The translations under genes were made by a program, and so were the position numbers. From an uncultured Faecalibacterium sp. (GTDB lineage: Bacteria > Bacillota > Clostridia > Oscillospirales > Ruminococcaceae): a DNA stretch of 13,013 bases. Location of the stretch: the NCBI GenBank assembly GCA_934561555.1, contig CAKTGQ010000039.1:1-13013 (forward strand), given 5' to 3'. Below the pieces are notes generated by a model. The model did no database searches, had not been told where the DNA came from, and was given only the letters and a program-made list of their open reading frames with translations. Of this stretch, positions 1-6,156 are shown one piece after another (position 1 is the first letter of the stretch; every line of letters starts with the position of its first letter).

Positions 1-122
1 ATAAGATATCCCATTGTTTCAAACAAGTAAGACCCCTTGAAGACTACAAGGTTGATAGGCACGATGTGTAAGTGGAGCGATCCATTCAGCAAGCGTGTAC
101 TAATAGGTCGAGGGCTTGACCA
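1..122 (+). rRNA. rrl: 23S ribosomal RNA, 3' end (partial)
   Basis: The sequence matches the conserved 3' terminal domain of large-subunit rRNA: the segment around GGTTGATAGGC (50-60), GTGTAAG (66-72) and GTACTAATAGGTCGAGGGCTT (98-118) is the usual end of bacterial 23S. Only the last ~120 nt are inside the window. The exact 3' end is set by comparison with remembered 23S ends and may be off by a few bases. It is followed by a ~125 nt spacer and the 5S gene, in normal rRNA operon order. Confidence 0.95.
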
Positions 123-204
123 CAATTCGCTTGAGACTTTTAAGTCAACGAAAAAATGCTAGCAGTGATTATTCAGTTTTGAAGGCACGTCCTTCTAAAA
201 ATAC

Positions 205-233
205 TGGACAGAGACACAGAAATGTGTTATACT
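205..233 (+). promoter_or_regulatory. Candidate promoter in the 23S-5S spacer
   Basis: TGGACA (205-210), a 17 bp spacer and TATACT (228-233) with an extended -10 TG at 225-226. A start about 7 nt further on would place the 5' end of the transcript within about 8 nt of the 5S gene. It could drive 5S independently of the operon promoter, or be a chance match inside the processing spacer; only transcript mapping can tell. A short hairpin, GAAGG/CCTTC at 181-195, lies just upstream. Confidence 0.45.
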
Positions 234-247
234 GATTCAGTCAAATC

Positions 248-365
<118 letters not shown>

Positions 366-375
366 TAACAGAAAG

Positions 376-404
376 CTCTGAGATGAAAGTCTCAGGGTTT
401 TTTT
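376..404 (+). terminator. Intrinsic terminator of the rRNA operon
   Basis: An 8 bp stem, CTCTGAGA (376-383) with TCTCAGGG (390-397), one G-U pair and a 6 nt loop, is followed by seven T residues (398-404). It lies 11 nt after the 5S gene and closes the rRNA operon. Confidence 0.92.
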
Positions 405-405
405 G

Positions 406-434
406 TTGCGTTTCGGGACAGAAAATAGTATTAT
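406..434 (+). promoter_or_regulatory. Candidate promoter for the TraX/two-component operon
   Basis: TTGCGT (406-411), a 17 bp spacer and TATTAT (429-434), just after the rRNA terminator and ~70 bp before the first gene. A second -10-like sequence, TATACT at 448-453, has no good -35. The choice between them is uncertain. Confidence 0.4.
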
Positions 435-503
435 AAAAGCAGAACCTTATACTTTCTACAGATTTTCCTGTTACACTGGATGCACAAAGAAAGGAGAGTC
501 TGT

Positions 504-1367
504 ATGGACAAATTAACGAAAAAGGGGCTGGACGGCACCCAGCTCAAGACCATTGCACTGGTGCTGATGGTGCTGGACCACATTCATTATTTCTTCGAGT
601 TCACCGGCTGCATCCCGACGGTGTTCAGTATGCTGGGGCGGCTCAGTGCGCCGCTGTTTCTGTTCTGCACGGTGGAGGGCTTTGCCCACACCCATGACCG
701 CAAGCGGTATTTTATCCGCATCTGGGCTATCGGCGCGGCTATGGCGGCGCTGGAATTCTTTATGATCTACGTCAAAGCCTTCCGGCGCGGGGACGGCTTC
801 TACCCGCTGAACGCGATTTTTCAGGATCTGATGCTGCTGTGCATCGTCTGGCAGGGCATCGACTGGCTGCGGGAGAAAAAGCTCGCAAAAGGCATTGGTG
901 CCATTGCCGCCGTTTTGTGCTGGCCGTATGTGGTAGTGGCGTTTCTGCTGCTCTTCCCCGGGGTGCAGGAGATGCCCATTGCTTCAACGATCGTGGCCTT
1001 TGTCATTACAAGTCCGCTGCCCATGTGGACAACCATCACGGATGGCAGCTGGAGCTTTTTGCTGGGCGGCGTGCTGTTGTATGCCCTGCGGGGTCATCGC
1101 CGCGTACAGCTGACGGCATGGGCACTGGTGATTTTCCTGTGTGACTTTGTGCTGCCCTTTGGGATGCTCTGCAGGCAGGCGGATTTTGTGTGGACACAGA
1201 TGTTCACCGACAACTACGAGTGGTTCGGCGTAGCGGCGGTGCTGCTGATGCTGCTGTACAACGGCCAGCGCGGCAGCGGCCACAAGCAGCTGTTCTACTG
1301 GTTCTACCCCGCCCATGTGTATCTGCTGTACGGGGCATCCTGCCTTGTTTATAACGTGTTGAGGTGA
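504..1367 (+). CDS. TraX-family integral membrane protein
   Basis: 287 aa, very hydrophobic, with about eight predicted membrane segments. TraX-family marks are visible in order: LKTIALVLMVLDHI at residues 14-27, GRLSAPLFLFCTVEGFAHT at 45-63, and FYPAHVYLLY near the C-terminus (267-276). The family is named after the F-plasmid protein that N-acetylates pilin; most Firmicutes members are chromosomal and have no known substrate, so acylation of a cell-surface molecule is only a guess. The start at 504 is chosen because AAGGAGAG (491-498) sits 5 nt upstream; an ATG at 480 has no ribosome binding site. The stop (1365-1367) lies inside the ribosome binding site of the next gene, so the two are probably translationally coupled. 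No sign of conjugation genes nearby. Confidence 0.85.
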   Translation: MDKLTKKGLDGTQLKTIALVLMVLDHIHYFFEFTGCIPTVFSMLGRLSAPLFLFCTVEGFAHTHDRKRYFIRIWAIGAAMAALEFFMIYVKAFRRGDGFYPLNAIFQDLMLLCIVWQGIDWLREKKLAKGIGAIAAVLCWPYVVVAFLLLFPGVQEMPIASTIVAFVITSPLPMWTTITDGSWSFLLGGVLLYALRGHRRVQLTAWALVIFLCDFVLPFGMLCRQADFVWTQMFTDNYEWFGVAAVLLMLLYNGQRGSGHKQLFYWFYPAHVYLLYGASCLVYNVLR

Positions 1368-1371
1368 TTTT

Positions 1372-2052
1372 GTGGCAAACATTCTGGCAGTAGATGACAA
1401 TCTGGAGCTCTGCAAGCTGATCCGCACTGCCTTGGAGCGGGACGGCCATCGGGTAGAGACGCGGCAGGCGGGCGGGGCGCTGACCGAGGCGCTCTGCCGC
1501 TGGGCAGACTGCATCCTGCTGGACGTGATGATGCCCGGGGAGGATGGCTTTGCGGTCTGTCGGCGCATCCGCAGCCTGACCGAAGCGCCCATCCTCTTTC
1601 TGAGCGCCCGCACCGACGAGGCTGCTGTGCTGGAGGGACTGGGCATCGGAGCAGACGACTTTTTGTCCAAGCCCTTCCGGGTGGCAGAGCTGCGGGCGCG
1701 GGTGGCGGCACATCTGCGGCGGCAGAGCCGCACCCCGGCGCACCGGATGGCGCGCAGCGGCGTGGTCTTTGACCTGACCGCCCGGAGCGCGGCGGTGGAG
1801 GGCGCGGTGCTGCCGCTGACCCGCTCGGAGTATGCCATCTGCGAGTATCTGGCGTTGCACGCCGGGCAGACCTTTACCAAGGAGCAAATTTACGAAGCGG
1901 TTTTTGGCGTTGACGGCACAGCGGATGATACCGCTGTGACTCAGCACATCAAAAATATCCGGGCAAAGCTGCGAGCAGCGCATGTGCCGGAGCCGGAAAA
2001 GCTGCTCAATACCGTATGGGGCGTGGGATACCGATGGAAAAGCGAAGACTGA
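1372..2052 (+). CDS. OmpR/PhoB-family response regulator
   Basis: 226 aa. The receiver domain covers about residues 1-118: acidic pocket D8/D9, phospho-acceptor D51 (in LLDVMMPGEDGF), S78 and K100 (SKPF). A winged-helix DNA-binding domain covers about 128-224, with LTRSEYAICEYL and the closing TVWGVGYRW. All residues needed for phosphorylation are present, so this looks like a working transcription factor. The receiver sequence resembles the NisR/SpaR type, from memory only. It starts with GTG at 1372; GAGGTGA (1361-1367) overlaps the stop codon of the TraX-family gene. Its 3' end overlaps the histidine kinase gene by 19 nt, the usual arrangement for a cognate pair. The target genes are unknown; the operon's own membrane protein is an obvious candidate. 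Confidence 0.93.
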   Translation: MANILAVDDNLELCKLIRTALERDGHRVETRQAGGALTEALCRWADCILLDVMMPGEDGFAVCRRIRSLTEAPILFLSARTDEAAVLEGLGIGADDFLSKPFRVAELRARVAAHLRRQSRTPAHRMARSGVVFDLTARSAAVEGAVLPLTRSEYAICEYLALHAGQTFTKEQIYEAVFGVDGTADDTAVTQHIKNIRAKLRAAHVPEPEKLLNTVWGVGYRWKSED

Positions 2053-2981
2053 CCTCTCTGCGCAGCGTGCTGCTGCAATATCTGGTGCGCACGGCGTTGG
2101 CCTGCCTGTTGGTCGCGGTGGGGTGGCTGCTGGGGCTGCTGCTGTGGGTCCAGAACGACGGGCTGTTTCTGCCCGCCAATCAGGCCGCGCAGGCCTGTCA
2201 GAAAGCCGCACAGGAGGTTTTACCGGGCATGACCGCCGCCACCTTTGACGAGACGCAGCTGGACTCCTTGTGCCGGTACGCCCTGTTTGCCGCGCCGGAC
2301 AGCAGCGAGGTGCTGGCAACCAATATGGATGCCGGGCACTTGCAGCGGGCGATGGAGAACCGGCAGGGGAAAACCCGCTGGCATTTTGGCTACACACAGT
2401 ATTATATGACGTCAAAATTGCAGGACGGAACGGTCTGCTTGCTGCAATTTGACTATGCTGTACCCTACGCCGACCCTGCGCTGCGGGGTGTGCTGCCGGA
2501 TATGCAGACCGTGCACTGCATTCTGGGCATTCTGCTGTTGGTAGGCGCGGTGGTGTGGAGCACCCACAGGACCGGGCGCTTCCTGACCCGGGAGACCGAA
2601 AAGCTGACCGCCGCAGCACAGGCGGTAGCACGGAAGGATCTGGACAGCGCGGTATTTTCCGGCGCGAAGGTGCGGGAGTACGAGAGCACTTTGCAGGCGC
2701 TGCAAACCATGGGCGATGCCCTGACCGGCAGCTTACAGAAGCAGTGGGCCATGGAGCAGCGGCAGCGGGAGCAGATCATTCAGCTGTCCCACAAGCTGAA
2801 AACGCCGCTGACCATCATCGAGGGCAACGCGGAGCTGCTGGCAGAGGATGACGGCCTGACCGAGGAACAGAAAGCGCAGGTGGAATCTATTTTGCAGGGC
2901 GCAGAGCAGACCCGCACCTATCTGGGCAAGATCCGCGCCGAGGTGCAGACCCCGCTGCGCTATAAACGGAATGTAGAGTGA
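2034..2981 (+). CDS. Sensor histidine kinase lacking the ATPase domain (truncated)
   Basis: 315 aa. Visible in order: a first membrane helix (about residues 18-39), an extracytoplasmic sensor region (~40-158), a second membrane helix (~159-175), a HAMP-like linker (~176-235), and the HisKA dimerisation helix with the phospho-acceptor H253 in LSHKLKTPLTIIEGNAELL. The protein ends ~60 residues after this histidine. The HATPase_c domain with its N, G1, F and G2 boxes is absent, and no remnant of it lies in the 110 bp before the convergent gene. The acidic residue that normally follows the histidine (HE or HD) is lysine (K254), while the T at H+4 (T257) is kept. The ATG at 2034 is preferred over ATG 2016, although both have weak ribosome binding sites and rely on overlap with the response regulator gene. 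It may be a broken gene or a kinase-less partner that modulates the regulator. A terminator-type hairpin begins 14 nt after the stop. Confidence 0.85.
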   Translation: MEKRRLTSLRSVLLQYLVRTALACLLVAVGWLLGLLLWVQNDGLFLPANQAAQACQKAAQEVLPGMTAATFDETQLDSLCRYALFAAPDSSEVLATNMDAGHLQRAMENRQGKTRWHFGYTQYYMTSKLQDGTVCLLQFDYAVPYADPALRGVLPDMQTVHCILGILLLVGAVVWSTHRTGRFLTRETEKLTAAAQAVARKDLDSAVFSGAKVREYESTLQALQTMGDALTGSLQKQWAMEQRQREQIIQLSHKLKTPLTIIEGNAELLAEDDGLTEEQKAQVESILQGAEQTRTYLGKIRAEVQTPLRYKRNVE

Positions 2982-2994
2982 TGACGAAAAAGGA

Positions 2995-3022
2995 TTCCAA
3001 AACGCCCGCAGGCGTTTTGGAA
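2995..3022. terminator. Hairpin between convergent operons, likely bidirectional terminator
   Basis: A perfect 12 bp stem, TTCCAAAACGCC (2995-3006) with GGCGTTTTGGAA (3011-3022), loop CGCA. On the - strand the stem is followed by TCCTTTTT, a fair U-tract; on the + strand C residues follow. It probably ends the two-component operon and backs up the hydrolase terminator. Confidence 0.7.
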
Positions 3023-3048
3023 CCCCCATAAAATGCTTATTCCACGCG

Positions 3049-3083
3049 AAAGGGCTGCTGCACAAAACGTGCAACAGCCCTTT
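3049..3083 (-). terminator. Hairpin after the hydrolase gene
   Basis: A 15 bp stem with one mismatch: AAAGGGCTG (3049-3057) pairs with CAGCCCTTT (3075-3083), the stem continues to 3063/3069, and the loop is 5 nt. It lies 7 nt after the hydrolase stop codon on the - strand. The U-tract is short, so termination may rest on this hairpin together with the one at 2995-3022. Confidence 0.65.
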
Positions 3084-3090
3084 GGTGGTT

Positions 3091-4026
3091 TTAATGCTTT
3101 GTCAGCTGTTTGTCCAGCCATGCGGCGATATCCGCGAAAACCTCAAGCTTGTTGGTCTCCACCAGCAGTTCGTGGCGGGCACCGGGGTAGAAGATGCTTT
3201 CAATGTTCTGCACACCGGCGTCCTTCAGGCTCTGGATGGCGCGGCGCACGCCCTTGCCCTGCTCGCCCACCGGGTCGGCATCGCCGGAGAGGAAGAGCAG
3301 CGGCAGGTCCTTGGGCATCCGTGCCAGAAAAGCCGGGTCGTGCAGGCGCAGAATGCCGCTGAACATACTGTAATAGGCGTTCAGCGTAAAGGTAAAGGTG
3401 CAGCGCTCCTCGGCCAGATACTTGTCCACCTCGGATTGGTCGCGGTTGAGCCAGTCGTGGGTGGTGCGGCCTTCCAGCCCCTTGTTATAGCCCATAAAGG
3501 AAAGGTTGGCCACAAGGCTGCTGCGGTAGTGCCAGCCGTGGAAGGCTGCCAATACCCGGCAAAGGGTCTTGGCCACCTTGACCAGCGCCTTAGGCTGGAA
3601 GCCGGTACCCATGATGATGGCACCGTCCAACTCCCGGCCATACTCGCACAGATACTGCCGGGCGTAGAAGGAGCCCATGCTGTGTCCCAGCAAAAAGTAG
3701 GGCAGACCCGGGTACAGCTCCTTGGTCAGCACGGTCACGGCGTGCAGGTCGGCCAGCACGGCGCGGTTACCGTCCGGCTCGGCAAAATAGCCGTAGTCCT
3801 CCTTGGTGCGGATAGAGGCACCGTGTCCCAGATGGTCGTGCCCGGTGACCAGAATGCCCCGGTCGGCCAGATATTCCGCCAAGGGGCGATAGCGGTCGAT
3901 GTACTCCACCATACCATGGGACAGCTGCAGCACCGCCCGCACCGGTCCCTCCGGGACGCAGCGAAAGCCGTGCAGGGTGCGCCCCGGCACGGTGGAGGGA
4001 AGGGTAAAGTCGATGAACTGACTCAT
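3091..4026 (-). CDS. Alpha/beta hydrolase, monoacylglycerol lipase/lysophospholipase-like
   Basis: 311 aa, the usual length for the serine aminopeptidase S33/Hydrolase_4 group that includes monoacylglycerol lipases and PldB-like lysophospholipases. Catalytic residues are visible: the oxyanion-hole segment LSHGMVEY (35-42), nucleophile S116 in GHSMGS, acid D251 in SGDADPVG, and H285 in GARHELL. There is no signal peptide, so it is probably cytoplasmic. The likely reaction is hydrolysis of an ester bond in a monoacyl lipid; the substrate cannot be read from the sequence. AAAGGAGG lies ~10 nt before the ATG at 4026. The gene starts 23 nt after the AbrB-type regulator stop, so the two are probably co-transcribed. 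Confidence 0.88.
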   Translation of the reverse strand: MSQFIDFTLPSTVPGRTLHGFRCVPEGPVRAVLQLSHGMVEYIDRYRPLAEYLADRGILVTGHDHLGHGASIRTKEDYGYFAEPDGNRAVLADLHAVTVLTKELYPGLPYFLLGHSMGSFYARQYLCEYGRELDGAIIMGTGFQPKALVKVAKTLCRVLAAFHGWHYRSSLVANLSFMGYNKGLEGRTTHDWLNRDQSEVDKYLAEERCTFTFTLNAYYSMFSGILRLHDPAFLARMPKDLPLLFLSGDADPVGEQGKGVRRAIQSLKDAGVQNIESIFYPGARHELLVETNKLEVFADIAAWLDKQLTKH

Positions 4027-4049
4027 GAGAAAGGGGCCTCCTTTCTGAG

Positions 4050-4301
4050 TTACAGTGCGCTGAGCTTACGGCGGCAGGCGGTGCAGATGCAGTAACCGCC
4101 GAACTGGATGGCCTGCTCGTCCACCTCGCCGCAGAAATCGCAGCTGCCGGCGGGGCGGTGCTTTTTCAGGACGATGGCGTCCCCATCCACAAAGATCTCC
4201 AATTTGGTGTCGGTGTCGAGGTGCATACTGGTGCGCAGCTCCTTCGGCAGAACGATCCGTCCCAGCGAATCAATACCGCGAACGATGCCAGTGCTTTTCA
4301 T
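4050..4301 (-). CDS. AbrB/SpoVT-type transcription regulator with Cys-rich tail
   Basis: 83 aa. Residues 1-48 form a swapped-hairpin AbrB DNA-binding domain (GIVRGIDSLGRIVLPKELR, then LEIFVDGDAIVLKK). The tail holds C54-x2-C57 and C73-x2-C76 (C71 is also available), which looks like a small zinc-binding knuckle. This architecture is common in clostridial AbrB-like regulators; proteins of the AbrB fold act as dimers or tetramers on AT-rich DNA. AAGGAGA lies 10 nt before the ATG. It is the first gene of a two-gene unit with the hydrolase. A near-perfect inverted repeat in its leader could be the site of autoregulation. Confidence 0.9.
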   Translation of the reverse strand: MKSTGIVRGIDSLGRIVLPKELRTSMHLDTDTKLEIFVDGDAIVLKKHRPAGSCDFCGEVDEQAIQFGGYCICTACRRKLSAL

Positions 4302-4342
4302 AATGTGTCATTCTCCTTCATTTATTCCTTCTTAGCAACCAC

Positions 4343-4366
4343 TGACACAACAGGAAAATTGTGCCA
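4343..4366. promoter_or_regulatory. Inverted repeat in the leader of the AbrB-type gene
   Basis: TGACACAA (4343-4350) and TTGTGCCA (4359-4366) are inverted repeats with one mismatch, separated by 8 bp. They lie between the promoter at 4381-4409 and the start codon, where a bound repressor would block transcription. A role as operator for the downstream AbrB-type protein is inference. Confidence 0.4.
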
Positions 4367-4380
4367 GCGTCGATAAGCTT

Positions 4381-4409
4381 AGTATACAAAAAATAACACC
4401 TTTCGTCAA
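4381..4409 (-). promoter_or_regulatory. Promoter of the AbrB-type regulator/hydrolase unit
   Basis: On the - strand TTGACG (4404-4409), a 17 bp spacer and TATACT (4381-4386), ~80 bp before the start codon. Close match to the SigA consensus. Confidence 0.8.
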
Positions 4410-4476
4410 TGATTGCGTGCGGATTCGACAAAAAACAACCTTTTGCGCGTAAAGGTGGGGAAGAAAACTTCTCTGC

Positions 4477-4518
4477 AAAAAAGGGGTTCTGAAAAGCCCG
4501 CAGGCTTTCCTGAACCCC
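4477..4518 (-). terminator. Intrinsic terminator of the antiporter gene
   Basis: On the - strand GGGGTTC starts a 16 bp stem with two mismatches (arms 4483-4498 and 4503-4518), followed by six T residues (complement of 4477-4482). It lies 29 nt after the antiporter stop codon. Confidence 0.88.
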
Positions 4519-4547
4519 AAAATTACAAATAATTCTTTTTCGCCGTC

Positions 4548-5843
4548 TCAGCTCAGCTCCACAGGAGCTTCGGGCTGGTTCTCCACGCGGGCGCTGGTGC
4601 GACCCTCGGGACGGATCTCTCTGGCGGCAGTCAGCGAGAGCTTGGTCAGGGTGGGGCCTACCAGCTCGTACACCAGCACCGAGAACAGCACCACGTTGCG
4701 CACCATGTGGCCGTCCGACAACTCGGCGGCGGTGGCAGCCATGCCCAGCGCCACGCCGGCCTGCGGCAGCAGGGTGATGCCCAGATACTTCTGGATGGCG
4801 GGGCTGCAGCTGGTGGCGCGGCAGCTCAGGTAAGAGCCGCTGATCTTACCGGCAGAGCGCGCCACGATGTACACCACGCCGATGAGCAGCACCATAGGGT
4901 TGGTGAGGATGGTCAGGTCCAGCTCTGCGCCGGACAGCACGAAGAACAGGATGTTGATGGGGGACACCCAGCGGTCCAGACGATCCATCAACTCGTCCGA
5001 GGTGGGGCAGACGTTGCAGAACACGGTGCCGGTCATCATGCACACCAGCAGCAGCGAGAAGCCGCAGCGGGTGCCGTTGATCTCGAACTCGGTCATGGAC
5101 AGGCCCACCGTCAGCAGCACAAAGGCCACCGACAGGCTCATGCGCTTGGAGCGGGAGTGGAAGTAGACCTCCAGCAGGTTCAGCAGGTAACCGGCGGCAG
5201 CGCCCAGCGCCAGCGAGAGCGCGATCTCCAGCAGCGGCTCCAGCACCACGCTCACGGGGTCGATGCGGCCCTGCTCCAGCGCGTTTGCCACGCCGTAGGA
5301 GGCCGAGAACAGCACCAAACCTACGGCGTCGTCAATGGCGACCACCATCAGCAGAAGTTTGGTCAGCGGGCCGTCGGCTTTATACTGCTTGACCACCATC
5401 AGGGTAGCGGCAGGGGCGGTGGCGGCGGCGATAGAGCCCAGCGTGATGGCAGAGGCCAGCGAGATGACGTCCGGGCGGGCAAAGTGCAGGGCAACAAGGG
5501 CGATATCCACCAGCGCGGTGGTGATCACCGCCTGCGCGATGCCCACGGTCACGGCGCGGCGTCCCATGTGCTTCAGGGCACTGAGCCGGAACTCGTTGCC
5601 GATGACGAAGGCGATGAAGCCCAGCGCCACCTGTGTGATAATGCCATAGCCCTCCACGGCGGCAAGGCTGCCAAAGCCGACGCCGAGACGGCTCAGCCCC
5701 AGCCGACCCAGAAAGAAGGGCCCCAGCAGCAGGCCGGTAAGCAGGTAAGCGGTGACGGCGGGCAGACGCACGGCCTTAGCAGCGCGTGACATGAGCAGGC
5801 CGGCGATCAGGGCAAGGGACAGACAGATCAACATTTGTTCCAT
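4548..5843 (-). CDS. Cation/proton antiporter (CPA family, Na+/H+ exchanger domain)
   Basis: 431 aa integral membrane protein with about 12 hydrophobic segments across nearly its whole length. The Na_H_Exchanger fold is shown by the paired acidic residues D171-D172 in VVAIDDAVGLVLFS, preceded by ATAPAATLMVV (141-151), and by the late LLPQAGVALGM (358-368). A charged tail of ~25 residues ends the protein; no C-terminal RCK/TrkA nucleotide-binding domain is present, unlike Kef-type members. The probable role is exchange of Na+ or K+ for H+; the ion cannot be read from sequence. The ATG at 5843 has no good ribosome binding site and no earlier start codon is in frame. A short upstream ORF with an excellent site overlaps it, which suggests translational coupling. 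Monocistronic, with its own promoter and terminator. Confidence 0.88.
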   Translation of the reverse strand: MEQMLICLSLALIAGLLMSRAAKAVRLPAVTAYLLTGLLLGPFFLGRLGLSRLGVGFGSLAAVEGYGIITQVALGFIAFVIGNEFRLSALKHMGRRAVTVGIAQAVITTALVDIALVALHFARPDVISLASAITLGSIAAATAPAATLMVVKQYKADGPLTKLLLMVVAIDDAVGLVLFSASYGVANALEQGRIDPVSVVLEPLLEIALSLALGAAAGYLLNLLEVYFHSRSKRMSLSVAFVLLTVGLSMTEFEINGTRCGFSLLLVCMMTGTVFCNVCPTSDELMDRLDRWVSPINILFFVLSGAELDLTILTNPMVLLIGVVYIVARSAGKISGSYLSCRATSCSPAIQKYLGITLLPQAGVALGMAATAAELSDGHMVRNVVLFSVLVYELVGPTLTKLSLTAAREIRPEGRTSARVENQPEAPVELS

Positions 5844-5884
5844 AATGTGGTTTGTATTGGGTGCGCAGCCAAGGGCCGCAGCAC
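5828..5884 (-). CDS. Short upstream ORF / possible leader peptide (18 aa)
   Basis: GTG start at 5884, preceded at an ideal 6 nt by AAGGAGG (complement of 5891-5897). It encodes VLRPLAAHPIQTTLWNKC and stops at TGA (5830-5828), 16 nt inside the antiporter gene in another frame. The antiporter has no ribosome binding site of its own, so ribosomes ending here could restart at its ATG. No run of regulatory codons is visible, so classical attenuation is not indicated. It is possible that it is just the coupling device. Confidence 0.55.
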   Translation of the reverse strand: MLRPLAAHPIQTTLWNKC

Positions 5885-5960
5885 TCGGTTCCTCCTTGTC
5901 AAAAAAGTATCGAACTCCTGTTTGAAATTCATTGCAGGGTCAAAATGGGAAAACGTATCT

Positions 5961-5989
5961 AGTATATCGGAACTGTCGGAGAAAAGCAA
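5961..5989 (-). promoter_or_regulatory. Promoter of the antiporter gene
   Basis: On the - strand TTGCTT (5984-5989), 17 bp spacer, TATACT (5961-5966). This predicts a leader of ~110 nt that contains the 18-codon upstream ORF. The rest of the 5844-6096 interval shows nothing else I can support. Confidence 0.65.
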
Positions 5990-6096
5990 CTATCCTGCGC
6001 GTTTCGTACAGGTTTTGAAACGAAAAGACAGAAACAGAACGATAAAGGACGGGATGCGGGCTGTTCGACTGCCATTTTCTTTTGCACCTCAGCCGT

Positions 6097-6138
6097 AAAA
6101 AAGGGATAGCGGAACGCCCATAGACGTTCCGCTATCCC
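6097..6138 (-). terminator. Intrinsic terminator of the glycosyltransferase gene
   Basis: A perfect 14 bp stem, GGGATAGCGGAACG (6103-6116) with CGTTCCGCTATCCC (6125-6138), 8 nt loop, followed on the - strand by six T residues (complement of 6097-6102). It lies 18 nt after the stop codon. Confidence 0.92.
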
Positions 6139-6156
6139 GAAATTTAAAATATACCC

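Noticed and set aside
984..2631. Long - strand frames (298 and 475 codons) opposite the TraX/two-component operon
   Set aside because: Arg/Pro/Ser/Ala-rich shadow frames of GC-rich genes, with no ribosome binding sites or recognisable domains.
3082..4095. 337-codon + strand frame opposite the hydrolase
   Set aside because: It begins inside the hydrolase terminator and is antisense to a gene with an intact catalytic triad.
4707..5789. 360-codon + strand frame opposite the antiporter
   Set aside because: Gln/His/Gly-rich shadow frame of the antiporter gene; no family resemblance and no start signals.
5835..6098. 87-codon + strand frame between the antiporter and glycosyltransferase
   Set aside because: It overlaps the antiporter start, crosses its promoter in antisense and ends in the terminator region; no ribosome binding site and no recognisable product.
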